From an uncultured Flavobacteriaceae bacterium (GTDB lineage: Bacteria > Bacteroidota > Bacteroidia > Flavobacteriales > Flavobacteriaceae), in NCBI GenBank assembly GCA_937901915.1, contig CALGUD010000146.1:1-16086 (forward strand): a stretch of 16,086 nucleotides of DNA. The letters are read 5' to 3'. Below, piece after piece: positions 6,510-15,600 of this stretch; position 1 is the first letter of the stretch; each line of letters opens with the position of its first letter. The notes beneath the pieces are model-generated. The model was given only the letters and a program-made list of their open reading frames with translations, was not told the DNA's origin and did no database searches. The position numbers and the translations under genes are program-made.

Positions 6510-7139
6510 ATGTTTTCAATAATAAAAAAAATATTTAAAAAAGAACAATCGTTATTCGAAGAAAAAGATCCTATGAAAAAGTTTTTAATTGTAGGCCTGG
6601 GAAATATAGGGGCTGAATATGAGAATACAAGACATAATATTGGATTTAAAATATTGGATCATTTTGCGGAAAAGGAATCTTTAACTTTTGAAACACAAAA
6701 ACTAGGGGACACTGTATTATATAGGTATAGAGGTAAAACACTCATTTTTCTTAAACCATCAACCTATATGAATTTGAGCGGTAAGGCTGTAAGGTACTGG
6801 TTGGATAAGGAAAAAATACCTTTGGAAAATTTATTGGTAATAACAGATGACCTGAATTTGCCATTTGGCACCATCCGGTTAAAGGCAAAGGGGAGTGATG
6901 GTGGTCATAACGGACTTAAAGATATTCAGGATAAATTACAAACAACGGTATACACCCGGTTCCGGTTTGGTGTTGGAGGAGACTTTTCCAAAGGGAAACA
7001 AGTTGATTATGTTTTAGGGCAATGGGATGAAAAGGAAGTGATAAAATTACCTGAACGCCTTGAACAAAGTCGGGATTTAATAAAATCATTTGTAATAACC
7101 GGATTGTCAAACACAATGAATAAATTTAATGGTAGCTAA
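6510..7139 (+). CDS. pth: Peptidyl-tRNA hydrolase
   Basis: This essential cytosolic enzyme cleaves the ester bond of peptidyl-tRNAs that drop off the ribosome. The core begins at MKKFLIVGLGN (residue 22, nt 6573) and carries the catalytic residues Asn32 (GLGN), His42 (NTRHNIGF) and Asp113 (ITDDLNLPFG), with Asn88 in STYMNLSG and the late motif GSDGGHNGLKDI. All are present, so the enzyme should be active. The start at 6510 adds MFSIIKKIFKKEQSLFEEKDP. Basic/acidic N-terminal extensions of this sort occur in flavobacterial homologues, but a start at 6573 would give a family-standard protein of 188 residues. It normally follows prs-rplY; here the carbamoyltransferase cassette separates them. A terminator-like hairpin lies directly upstream, so its promoter is unclear. 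Confidence 0.95.
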   Translation: MFSIIKKIFKKEQSLFEEKDPMKKFLIVGLGNIGAEYENTRHNIGFKILDHFAEKESLTFETQKLGDTVLYRYRGKTLIFLKPSTYMNLSGKAVRYWLDKEKIPLENLLVITDDLNLPFGTIRLKAKGSDGGHNGLKDIQDKLQTTVYTRFRFGVGGDFSKGKQVDYVLGQWDEKEVIKLPERLEQSRDLIKSFVITGLSNTMNKFNGS

Positions 7140-7160
7140 ATTTTACTCCATACTTACATA

Positions 7161-7187
7161 TTGAAATTCTGATTTCAAATCTTTTTT
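7161..7187 (+). terminator. Possible terminator of pth
   Basis: TTGAAAT (7161-7167) and ATTTCAA (7172-7178) form a 7-bp stem with loop TCTG, followed after AT by CTTTTTT. It starts 21 bp after the pth stop. The stem is AT-rich, so the call is moderate. Confidence 0.45.
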
Positions 7188-7265
7188 AAGATCATATATA
7201 TTATCAAATAAATAAAATTCAGGCGGTTTTTTATGGGTAAATAATAATTTAAGTTAACTTTTTGG

Positions 7266-7286
7266 GAAATTTTTAACAAAAATTTC
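7266..7286 (+). repeat. AT-rich inverted repeat upstream of the susC operator
   Basis: GAAATTTTT (7266-7274) and AAAAATTTC (7278-7286) are perfect reverse complements around AAC. The repeat ends 2 bp before the palindromic operator and lies just upstream of the predicted -33 element. It may be a binding site or a bent A-tract upstream element; its role is unknown. Confidence 0.5.
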
Positions 7287-7288
7287 AT

Positions 7289-7300
7289 GCAATCGATTGC
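7289..7300. promoter_or_regulatory. Palindromic operator O1, LacI-family type
   Basis: GCAATCGATTGC is a perfect 12-bp palindrome with the central CG typical of LacI/GalR-family operators. It overlaps the predicted -33 TTG (7297-7299) of the susC promoter, where a bound repressor would exclude RNA polymerase. The same 12 bp recur at 7490-7501. The repressor gene is not in the window. Confidence 0.7.
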
Positions 7301-7326
7301 GTCAATAAAATATTTATGTATATTTA
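7297..7326 (+). promoter_or_regulatory. Predicted susC-susD promoter
   Basis: TTG at 7297-7299 and TATATTTA at 7319-7326 are 19 bp apart. The latter matches TAnnTTTG in all but the last base. The start site would be near 7333, giving a leader of about 65 nt. The -33 element lies within the GCAATCGATTGC palindrome, which supports regulated initiation here. Confidence 0.5.
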
Positions 7327-7342
7327 TCCGAGAAAATTGTAA

Positions 7343-7361
7343 TAGGTTTAACCAAAACCTA
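7343..7361 (+). promoter_or_regulatory. Hairpin in the susC 5' leader
   Basis: TAGGTTT (7343-7349) pairs with AAACCTA (7355-7361) around the 5-nt loop AACCA. It would lie within about 30 nt of the predicted transcript start and end 36 nt before the susC ATG. It could stabilise the mRNA or be a target for post-transcriptional control. There is no U-run, so it is not a terminator. Confidence 0.35.
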
Positions 7362-7397
7362 CTTATTTATTAATATTTAAACTTAAAAATTAGCGAA

Positions 7398-10300
7398 ATG
7401 ACCAATCAATTACTATGTAAGTACAAAGCAAAGAGCGGGTTTATTTATGTCCTGATCGCATTTTTTGCATTTATTTTTGCTTCAAATGCGCAATCGATTG
7501 CGGTGTCAGGAACCGTATCTGATGATTCAGGGCCTTTACCCGGTGTGAGCGTTATTGTAAGCGGTACAAATGTTGGTACTGCAACTGATTTTGATGGTAA
7601 TTATACCATCAATGCACCTTCTGATGCAATCCTACTTTTTAGTTATGTAGGATTTAATAGCCAGGAGGTTCCAGTTAATGGACAATCTGTTATTAATGTA
7701 ACATTAACTGAAAATTTAGAACAACTTGGTGAAGTTGTTGTTGTAGGTTATGGTGTTCAACGAAGAGAGGCTGTAACTGGTTCAGTAGCTTCAATACGTG
7801 GAGAGGTAATGCGAGATGTGCCATCTTCAAATATATCTCAAGCTTTACAAGGGCGTTTGCCAGGTGTTGAATTTGCGCAAACTTCAAGTAAACCAGGTGC
7901 TGCAATGCAAATTCGTGTTCGAGGATCTCGCTCGGTGAGTGCCGATAATGCCCCATTAATCGTGCTTGATGGAATACCTTTTTCAGGTTCTATTTCCGAT
8001 TTAAACCCTAACGATATTGAGGGAATTGACGTTCTAAAGGATGCCTCGGCGACTGCTATTTATGGCTCACGTGGTGCTAATGGAGTTATTATGGTTACAA
8101 CAAATAGAGGTAAAAAAGGACAAGAAGCTAAAATTACTTACAATAGTTTTTATGGCTTAAAGAATGTTTTTAGTGACTATGATATGATGAATGGGGATCA
8201 ATTAACACAATTACGTATAGATGCTAATTCTGGTTATTATGATGCTGGTTCTGGAACAGTAACACTAGGAACTAGCGAACAATTAGGTGTAAATACAAAT
8301 TGGCAAGATTTATTTTATAGAACAGGTATTATTACTAGTCATGATGTGTCTTTGTCTGGAGGTACTGAAAAAGGTAATTATAGTTTTAACATAGGCTATC
8401 ATAAGGATGAGGCTGTAGTGCCTATTCAACAATATGAGCGTTTTTCTTTAAGAGCTGCTATTGATCAGGAAGTAGGCAAGAGTATTAAATTTGGCTTTAC
8501 AACAAATAACAGCTTTGGTGTTTATGACGGTAATGATGTTAATGTTGGAGGGGTTTTAGACCATTCACCACTTGTAAGTCAATATGATGAAGAAGGTAAT
8601 CTTAGAACAATAGCAGATTTACCTATTGATACTCAATGGGTAAGTACAAGAGCTAATTATGATGCTCTGGGTGATAGTTATTTTGATAAAGATAAAGTTT
8701 TTGCTTCTTACAATAATCTCTATGCTGAAGTTAAAATACCGGGTATTGAAGGATTAAAATATCGCGCTAATCTAGGTTTAAATTATCGTGTAATCAAAGC
8801 AGCTGATTTTATTGGTACGGGAGCAAGAAGTCCTAATCCACTAGCTGAATCAGTTGCCACTTTAAGAGAGGAACTTAATACACGTTGGTTAATTGAAAAT
8901 ATTGTTAGTTATGACCGTGTTTTTAATGATAAGCATGAAATTAATTTAGTTGGTTTGTATTCTGCTGAAGAAACTGAATATACAAAATCTACTGGAACCG
9001 CTAGAGGAATTATTTCTGATCACTTACAGCATTATAATTTATCGTTTGCAGAAGGTAATGTAGAGTTTCCAGCAAATACTTTCAGAAATCAATTTCAAGG
9101 ACATGATGTAAGTGGGTTAATGTCCTGGATGGGACGTGCAATGTATTCATACGATAACCGCTATATGATCTCAGCTACTGTAAGGTCTGATGGGTCTTCA
9201 AGGTTGTCTGAAGGCAATAAATGGCACACATACCCGGCAATTTCAGTGGGTTGGAATATTGGAAATGAAAATTTTGTTAGTGATGCAAAATGGATGAACC
9301 AGCTTAAACTGCGTTTAGGATATGGAGAAACTTCTAATCAATCTATAGATCCTTATGCTACATTGGGGCTTTTGTCAACATTACCTTATAATTTTGGAAC
9401 ACAAGAAACAGGTTTTGGTTATTATGTGACTCAATTACCCAATGAGACATTAGGTTGGGAATATTCTACTACATATAATGTAGGTTTAGATTTTGGGTTT
9501 TTAAATAACAGGATATCTGGTACTTTTGAATATTATGTAACAGATACCAATGACATTCTATTGAGCCTCGGTTTACCCAGAACATCAGGAGTTAGTGGTT
9601 ATACTGCAAATATTGGATCAACTCAAAATAAAGGATGGGAAATATCCCTTAATGCTGCCATCTTAGACAATCCTGATGGTTTAACATGGGATTTAGGGTT
9701 TAACTTATATTCTAATCATAATGAGATAACATCTTTGGCTTCAGGGCAGGAAAGAGATACATATAATGGATGGTTTGTAGGGAAATCTATTAATAGTGTG
9801 TATGATTATAAGAAAATTGGGTTATGGCAAGAAGGAGACTTGTATCAAGACATTTTAGAGCCAGGCCGTGGACTTGGAATGATAAAAGTAGAATATACAG
9901 GTCAATATAATTCAGATGGTTCCCCAGTTAGAGCAATTAATGGTGAAGATCGTCAGGCTATTGAATTAGATCCGGATTTTCAAGGTGGTTTTAATACTCG
10001 TTTTGGATATAAAGGATTTGATTTGAGTGCTATAGGTGTATTTAGAAGTGGTGGTGTTGCGATAGGTACTTTGTATGGTCCTGCAGCGTATAGAAACTTA
10101 ATGAGTGGGCGAAGAGGAAATGTTGATGTAGATTACTGGACGCCAGAAAATACAGATGCCAGATTTCCTAACCCAGCTGAAAGAGATGGTGATAATGTGT
10201 ATTATGCTAGTACCATGAATTACTTTGATGGATCATACCTTAAAATACGTACCATATCACTTGGGTATACTTTTCAGAATGATGTGTTAGAGAATTTAGG

Positions 10301-10502
10301 TTTAGATCATTTAAGACTTTATTTTACTGCTCAAAACCCATTTGTATTCTTTTCTGAGTATCATGATTTATCAGGAATGGATCCGGAAACTAACTCATTG
10401 GGTGACGAAAACGGTGGTGATTACAGGAACAGGATACTTACAATAGGTGTAAATACGCCAACAACACGTAACTATTTATTGGGACTTAATGTAACTTTTT
10501 AA
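7398..10502 (+). CDS. SusC/RagA-family TonB-linked outer-membrane transporter
   Basis: The protein imports oligomeric nutrients across the outer membrane using TonB energy, with a SusD-type lipoprotein as the lid. The 1034 residues begin with a signal peptide (hydrophobic core about 15-28, cleavage likely after SNA31). A carboxypeptidase-regulatory-like beta domain spans about 34-110 (SGTVSDDSGPLPGVSVIVSG, TDFDGNYTI). The TonB-box region EVVVVGYG is near residue 112. The plug contains the family hallmark DVLKDASATAIYGSRGANGV (from residue 211). The rest is a beta-barrel ending in LLGLNVTF with a terminal Phe. susD follows after 11 bp. A palindrome identical to the promoter operator lies inside the gene, over the codons of the signal-peptide cleavage site. 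The substrate is not predictable from sequence alone. Confidence 0.97.
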   Translation: MTNQLLCKYKAKSGFIYVLIAFFAFIFASNAQSIAVSGTVSDDSGPLPGVSVIVSGTNVGTATDFDGNYTINAPSDAILLFSYVGFNSQEVPVNGQSVINVTLTENLEQLGEVVVVGYGVQRREAVTGSVASIRGEVMRDVPSSNISQALQGRLPGVEFAQTSSKPGAAMQIRVRGSRSVSADNAPLIVLDGIPFSGSISDLNPNDIEGIDVLKDASATAIYGSRGANGVIMVTTNRGKKGQEAKITYNSFYGLKNVFSDYDMMNGDQLTQLRIDANSGYYDAGSGTVTLGTSEQLGVNTNWQDLFYRTGIITSHDVSLSGGTEKGNYSFNIGYHKDEAVVPIQQYERFSLRAAIDQEVGKSIKFGFTTNNSFGVYDGNDVNVGGVLDHSPLVSQYDEEGNLRTIADLPIDTQWVSTRANYDALGDSYFDKDKVFASYNNLYAEVKIPGIEGLKYRANLGLNYRVIKAADFIGTGARSPNPLAESVATLREELNTRWLIENIVSYDRVFNDKHEINLVGLYSAEETEYTKSTGTARGIISDHLQHYNLSFAEGNVEFPANTFRNQFQGHDVSGLMSWMGRAMYSYDNRYMISATVRSDGSSRLSEGNKWHTYPAISVGWNIGNENFVSDAKWMNQLKLRLGYGETSNQSIDPYATLGLLSTLPYNFGTQETGFGYYVTQLPNETLGWEYSTTYNVGLDFGFLNNRISGTFEYYVTDTNDILLSLGLPRTSGVSGYTANIGSTQNKGWEISLNAAILDNPDGLTWDLGFNLYSNHNEITSLASGQERDTYNGWFVGKSINSVYDYKKIGLWQEGDLYQDILEPGRGLGMIKVEYTGQYNSDGSPVRAINGEDRQAIELDPDFQGGFNTRFGYKGFDLSAIGVFRSGGVAIGTLYGPAAYRNLMSGRRGNVDVDYWTPENTDARFPNPAERDGDNVYYASTMNYFDGSYLKIRTISLGYTFQNDVLENLGLDHLRLYFTAQNPFVFFSEYHDLSGMDPETNSLGDENGGDYRNRILTIGVNTPTTRNYLLGLNVTF
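7490..7501. promoter_or_regulatory. Palindromic operator O2 inside susC
   Basis: A second GCAATCGATTGC, extended here to the 14-bp palindrome CGCAATCGATTGCG (7489-7502), lies 201 bp centre-to-centre from O1. That is about 19 turns of B-DNA at 10.5 bp per turn, nearly in phase. It spans codons GCG CAA TCG ATT GCG (Ala31-Ala35), GC-rich choices in an AT-rich gene. An auxiliary operator within the first gene is the classic looping arrangement, as with lac O2. Confidence 0.65.
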
Positions 10503-10513
10503 AAAAAATAGAA

Positions 10514-12460
10514 ATGAAAAAATTAAAAACTTTTATAAGAGCAACATTGCTAATGCTTTTATTAGTGGCTTGTTCTAAAGATATATTAGAAGAACAGCCG
10601 ACTGCAATATTTGAACCTGGTTATTTCCAGACTGAGGAAGGAGTAGAGGGTGGTTTAACTGCATTATATGCGCATCTAAGAAGAATATATGGAAATGCTG
10701 ATTTATTTATGTATGCTGAAAGTGGAACTGATGAGGCTACTTATGCTGATTCAGGTACAGGAACTTTTCAAACATTAGATTTGACTGGTTTAGGCGGAGT
10801 TATTTCTGCAACTAACGGTGCTCCTGGGAGTATATGGGATAACACATTCCCGTTTATAAATACAGCTAGCGGTATTATTGAAAATGCAGCTGCAGTTGGT
10901 ATTTCTGAAAGTTTGGTTTCAGAAGCTAGATTTTTTAGAGCATTTGATTATTTTTTATTAGTACAAACATTTGGCGGTGTGCCATTAGATTTAGGTGCAG
11001 GTGAGCTAAAATTTAATACAAGTCCTGCCCGTGGTTCAGTTCGAAATACAGTTCCTGAAGTATACACAAAAGCTATATTTCCTGACTTGATAACTGCCGT
11101 TAATGAGTTACCAGACGCTCCAAGGCTTACTGGAACGGTTACTAAAACAGTTGCACGGTTATATTTAGCTAAGGCATACCTCACATATGCCTGGTGGTTA
11201 GAAAATCCAAACAATATACCAACGTATCCAGAAGCATCAAGAACTGACCCAGATGGACATGATGCACAGTGGTATTATCAGCAAGCTTATGATATTGCTA
11301 TGGATGGCATTAACAATGGAGCATCAGGAGGCTATGCTTTATTAGATACCTTTTACGATGTTCACAGAGGTGATAATCCTTATAACTCTGAAGCAATGCT
11401 TTTTGCCGATCATACAGAATCAAGTCCACTTTATAATGGAGCTGATCTTACAGGATTTAATGGTAATTCACCAAATTCAAACTGGGCTTATTATTATATG
11501 ACTTGGAATTATCCAGCCATTACTAGTAGTAAATCTTCATCGGCGTGGGATAGTTTTAATTCAGTGCGTCGTGAGTCTGTACAATCCTTAGGCAGGCCAT
11601 GGACAAGAATGGCCCCAACTCAAGGGGTTATTAAAAATACATTTAATAATAAAGCAATTGATTCACGTTTTGATGGAACCTTTACAACGGGTTATTATGG
11701 AAACTGGGATAAGGATCCAATTGCTCATGAGGGGCCAGTCTATAATGCTAATTTACTGGAAATTACTTTAGAAGACCCAGTATTAACGTTCTTAGGTGAT
11801 GAACCTGTAACTCCTATTGATTATGAATTTCCAGGAAATAGCAGTGTAGGAGGTGGTACACTTCCGGGAAGATCTGATTTTGTAATAGGACCTGATGGTA
11901 TAAATAGAATTACTTATCCTGGTATTTGGAAGCTCGGCCCTTATCGTACAGATAATGGAAATGGTTTAGGCGAGCCTAATGTTGGATCTACACGCCCTGC
12001 AGTTATTGCTAAATTTTCAGAACTTTATTTCATTGCTGCTGAAGCGGCCGTTCAAGGTGCTTCAGGTAGTATGTCTGCCAGGGATCTGATCAATGTAATT
12101 AGAGAACGTGCTGGTAAATGGAAATATGATAACGCTAACAGGCAAGAAAGAGTAGAAGATAACAGTGCAGCCATGATAGCAGCAACACCGGCTGTTATTG
12201 ATATAGATTACATATTAGAAGAACGATCACGCGAATATTTTGGTGAAAGCTATAGATGGTATGATTTGGTGCGTACACAAAAATGGGAAGAAATAGCTGG
12301 AAGCTATGAAATAGCCCCGGCTGGATCACATGATCCCGAAACATTCACCCGTACTATTGAACCACACCATTATTTACGACCAATTCCACAGGGTCAAATA
12401 GATGGTATGATCGGTACTGATGCTGAATTAGATGCATATCAAAATCCAGGTTACGAATAA
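10514..12460 (+). CDS. SusD/RagB-family nutrient-binding outer-membrane lipoprotein
   Basis: This is the surface lid and ligand-binding partner of the SusC transporter encoded 11 bp upstream. The 648-residue protein has a lipoprotein signal with lipobox LVAC (Cys20), followed by SKD, in keeping with surface export signals in this phylum. Family features are the N-terminal EEQPTAIFEPGYFQTEEGVE region, the TPR-like ARFFRAFDYFLLVQTFGGVPL (from about residue 138), RLYLAKAYLTYAWWLEN, and the C-terminal LINVIRERAGK and ILEERSREYFGESYRWYDLVR motifs. It ends with RPIPQGQIDG, typical of the family, and NPGY. It is somewhat longer than many SusD proteins (about 500-600 residues), with the extra length in the middle. 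It is co-transcribed with susC. Confidence 0.96.
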   Translation: MKKLKTFIRATLLMLLLVACSKDILEEQPTAIFEPGYFQTEEGVEGGLTALYAHLRRIYGNADLFMYAESGTDEATYADSGTGTFQTLDLTGLGGVISATNGAPGSIWDNTFPFINTASGIIENAAAVGISESLVSEARFFRAFDYFLLVQTFGGVPLDLGAGELKFNTSPARGSVRNTVPEVYTKAIFPDLITAVNELPDAPRLTGTVTKTVARLYLAKAYLTYAWWLENPNNIPTYPEASRTDPDGHDAQWYYQQAYDIAMDGINNGASGGYALLDTFYDVHRGDNPYNSEAMLFADHTESSPLYNGADLTGFNGNSPNSNWAYYYMTWNYPAITSSKSSSAWDSFNSVRRESVQSLGRPWTRMAPTQGVIKNTFNNKAIDSRFDGTFTTGYYGNWDKDPIAHEGPVYNANLLEITLEDPVLTFLGDEPVTPIDYEFPGNSSVGGGTLPGRSDFVIGPDGINRITYPGIWKLGPYRTDNGNGLGEPNVGSTRPAVIAKFSELYFIAAEAAVQGASGSMSARDLINVIRERAGKWKYDNANRQERVEDNSAAMIAATPAVIDIDYILEERSREYFGESYRWYDLVRTQKWEEIAGSYEIAPAGSHDPETFTRTIEPHHYLRPIPQGQIDGMIGTDAELDAYQNPGYE

Positions 12461-12543
12461 TAATTATAATTTGTTTAATGCATGTGCAAATAAAATATAC
12501 TTTTCAAAATTTTAATACTGCATTAAAGGATTTAAATAAATCT

Positions 12544-12571
12544 AGAGCCATCCATTTTCCTGGATGGCTCT
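12544..12571 (+). terminator. Strong hairpin after susD
   Basis: AGAGCCATCCA (12544-12554) pairs perfectly with TGGATGGCTCT (12561-12571) around TTTTCC, an 11-bp stem. It is the strongest hairpin in the susD-VCBS gap but has only a weak T-run after it (TGAATTTAT). It may end the susCD transcript, or only attenuate it or protect its 3' end while letting some transcription into the next gene. Confidence 0.6.
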
Positions 12572-12625
12572 TGAATTTATAGTAATGACCATAATATTTT
12601 AACTTTATATAGTAAATACTAAATC

Positions 12626-15600
12626 ATGACCAGGTATAAAATTTGCATAATTGCTTTTGTTTTAATGTTCGCATGTAGCAAAGAGGAAGTGAAAAAGAAG
12701 GAGACAACTGCTGAAACACTTTTTACCTTGATGTCTAATGAACAAACGAACATAAGTTTTAAAAATGAGGTAAAAGAAACGCTTGAGTTTAATGTTCTGA
12801 ATTATTATTATGCATATAACGGTGGAGGTGTTGCGATAGGTGATATTAATAACGATGGACTACAGGATATATACTTCACCTCTAATCAACAATCCAATAA
12901 GTTATATCTAAATAAGGGAAATTTTAAATTTGAAGACATTACAGATAAAGCCCAGGTGAATGACGCAGAAGGTTGGTCTACTGGTGTAAGCATGATAGAC
13001 ATAAATAATGATGGATGGATGGATATCTATGTGTGTAAATCTGCCTCTTTGGATAATGAAGATTTGAGAAGAAATAAGTTATTCATTAATCAGAAAGATG
13101 GTACTTTTAGAGAAGAAGCTAAAAAATGGGGTTTGGATGATAACGGGTTCTCAATTCAAGCTTATTTTTTTGATTATGATAAAGATGGTGATTTAGATAT
13201 GTTTCTTGTTAACCACCGACAGGATTTCTTAAATTCGGACAATCTTACAGGAATTTTGAAAGATGGGAGCTTTCATTCGGAAACATCTGACCATTTGTAT
13301 AGAAATGATGGTAATAAATTTACCGATGTCACCCTTAATTGTGGTATAAAAAATAAAGACTTCAGTTTAAGTGCTTCCATAGGGGATTTTAATAATGACG
13401 GATGGTTAGATATCTTTGTTGCCAATGATTTTATTACCCCTGATAAAATGTATATCAATAACAAAAACGGCACATTCTCTAATGAAATAAACATGAGATT
13501 AAATCATACTTCTTTTAGTAGTATGGGTACTGACTATGCAGATATAAATAACGACTTTTTACCTGATTTACTTGTTTTAGATATGTCGGCAGAAGATCAT
13601 CGGCGAGGAAAACAAAATATGGCCTCAATGGATACAGATGGTTTTTGGCAAATGGTTCATTCAGGATTTCATTTTGCCTATATGTCGAACATACTTAATC
13701 TTAACAATGGCAACGGCACATTTAGTGACATAGCACAAGTTTCAGGTATTTCTAAGACTGATTGGAGTTGGGCACCCCTCATTGCTGATTTTGATGGCGA
13801 CGGTTTTAAAGATATTTTTGTTACAAATGGTATTAAAAGGGAGTTGGCGAATCAGGATTTTGGCCAATTTCTGGATTCAGAACAAAATTTGCTCCAAAAT
13901 ATGTCTATTAATCAGATTTTAGACAAAATGCCTTCAGAGAAGCTTAGTAATTATGCCTTTATCAATAACGGAGATTTGTCCTTTAGAAATGTAACTTCAA
14001 AATGGGGCTTGAATCATAGAGTTAATTCTAATGGAGTGGCTTATGGAGATCTCGATAATGATGGTGATCTTGACTTAGTGATAAATAATATGGGAGATGA
14101 AGCTAGTATATATCAGAATAATTCGGTTAAGAACTTTATCAATATTAAATTGACAGGAAATAAAAAAAATATCAACGCAATAGGCTCTGAGGTAAAGATA
14201 TACACGGATAAAACCATGCAGCATCAGGAATTATTTCTTTCAAGAGGGTATCAGTCATCAGTTTCGCCTGTGTTAAATTTTGGTCTGGGAGATGAAGAAG
14301 TCATTAAACGTATTGAAGTTATTTGGGGAAATGGTGAAGTGTTGGTTGAAGAGAATATAAAAGCGAATCAAACATTAACATTAAACCAAAATGATTTTAC
14401 TCGTGGCAGTGAATTGAAGAAAGAAACCGTGAAAAATTTTACAAAAGTAAGAGCACAACAGTTTGGGATTGATTTTAAACATACCGAAAATAACTTCAAT
14501 GACTTTTCTCGTCAGGTATTGTTACCCCAAAAACAATCGCAACAAGGCCCGGCCTTTGAGATAGCTGATGTAAACAATGATGGATTAGATGATATTTTTT
14601 TAGGTGGGGCATTAGGACAGGCGGCTTCCATGTATATACAAAATATTAACGGTAAATTTGAAAAAAGCAGTGAAAACACCTTTGAAGAAGATAATATTTA
14701 TGAAGATATAGGTGCTCATTTTTTTGATGCAGATAATGATGGGGATTTAGATATGTATGTAACAAGCGGAGGCTATGAGTTAGATGAGAATAGTCCGCTT
14801 TTGCAAGACAGGTTATATTTAAATGATGGTAAGGGAAATTTCCAAAAATCAAACTCGCTTCCTAAAATGTTATCCAATTCAAAAGCTGTAAAATCAATTG
14901 ATTTTGATAAGGATGGCGACATGGATTTAATTATAGGAGGTAGAGTAGTTCCAGGAAAATACCCGTTGATTTCACAATCTTATGTATTGCAGAACAATAA
15001 TGGAACTTTTGTTGATGTAACAGAAGAAGTGGCCCCGGAATTTTCTGAAGTAGGAATGGTAAATGACATTTTGTTTTCGGACTATGACAATGATGGTGAT
15101 AAAGATTTAATTGTTGTTGGTGAATGGATGCCTATAACTGTATTTGAAAATAAGGAAGGCAAATTTATTAAAGTAGATATTCCGGCATTTGAAAAAACTT
15201 CTGGTTGGTGGAATACCATTGCAGAAATTGATTATGATAATGATGGAGATATGGATTATTTTGTCGGTAATTTAGGAGCCAATAACAAATTTCATCCTTC
15301 AGAAAAGAAACCTTTGCATATTTATGGAAATAACTTTGATGAGGATGAAAATTATGACATGATTTTAAGTAAAACATATAATGGCAGTTTAGTTCCGGTT
15401 CGTGGCAAAGAATGTTCAACACAACAAAACTCTTTTGTTAGTGAGAAGATTCAAACATACAAAGAGTTTGCAAGTTCAACTTTGGCCGATATTTATGGAG
15501 ATGAGGCGTTACAAAATTCCTATCATAAAGAAGTATATGAGTTCCGATCCGTTTATATAGAAAATGAAGGAGGGGGAAATTTTAAGTTAAAAAATTTGCC

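Noticed and set aside
6916..7116. Minus-strand frame inside pth
   Set aside because: It is a shadow of the intact, conserved pth gene, with no recognisable protein family.
7693..7956. Minus-strand frame inside susC
   Set aside because: It is antisense to conserved plug-domain sequence and has low-complexity Leu/His/Gln composition.
10948..11214. Minus-strand frame inside susD
   Set aside because: It is antisense to conserved SusD sequence, with no supporting start context or family.
12498..12505. TACTTTTC as a -7 element for the VCBS gene
   Set aside because: It has an imperfect last base and the nearest TTG is 24 bp away, and the strong hairpin would lie between it and the gene.
13273..15422. 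Three minus-strand frames inside the VCBS gene
   Set aside because: They are shadows of Asp/Asn-rich repeats that avoid stops on the opposite strand; they carry no family signal.
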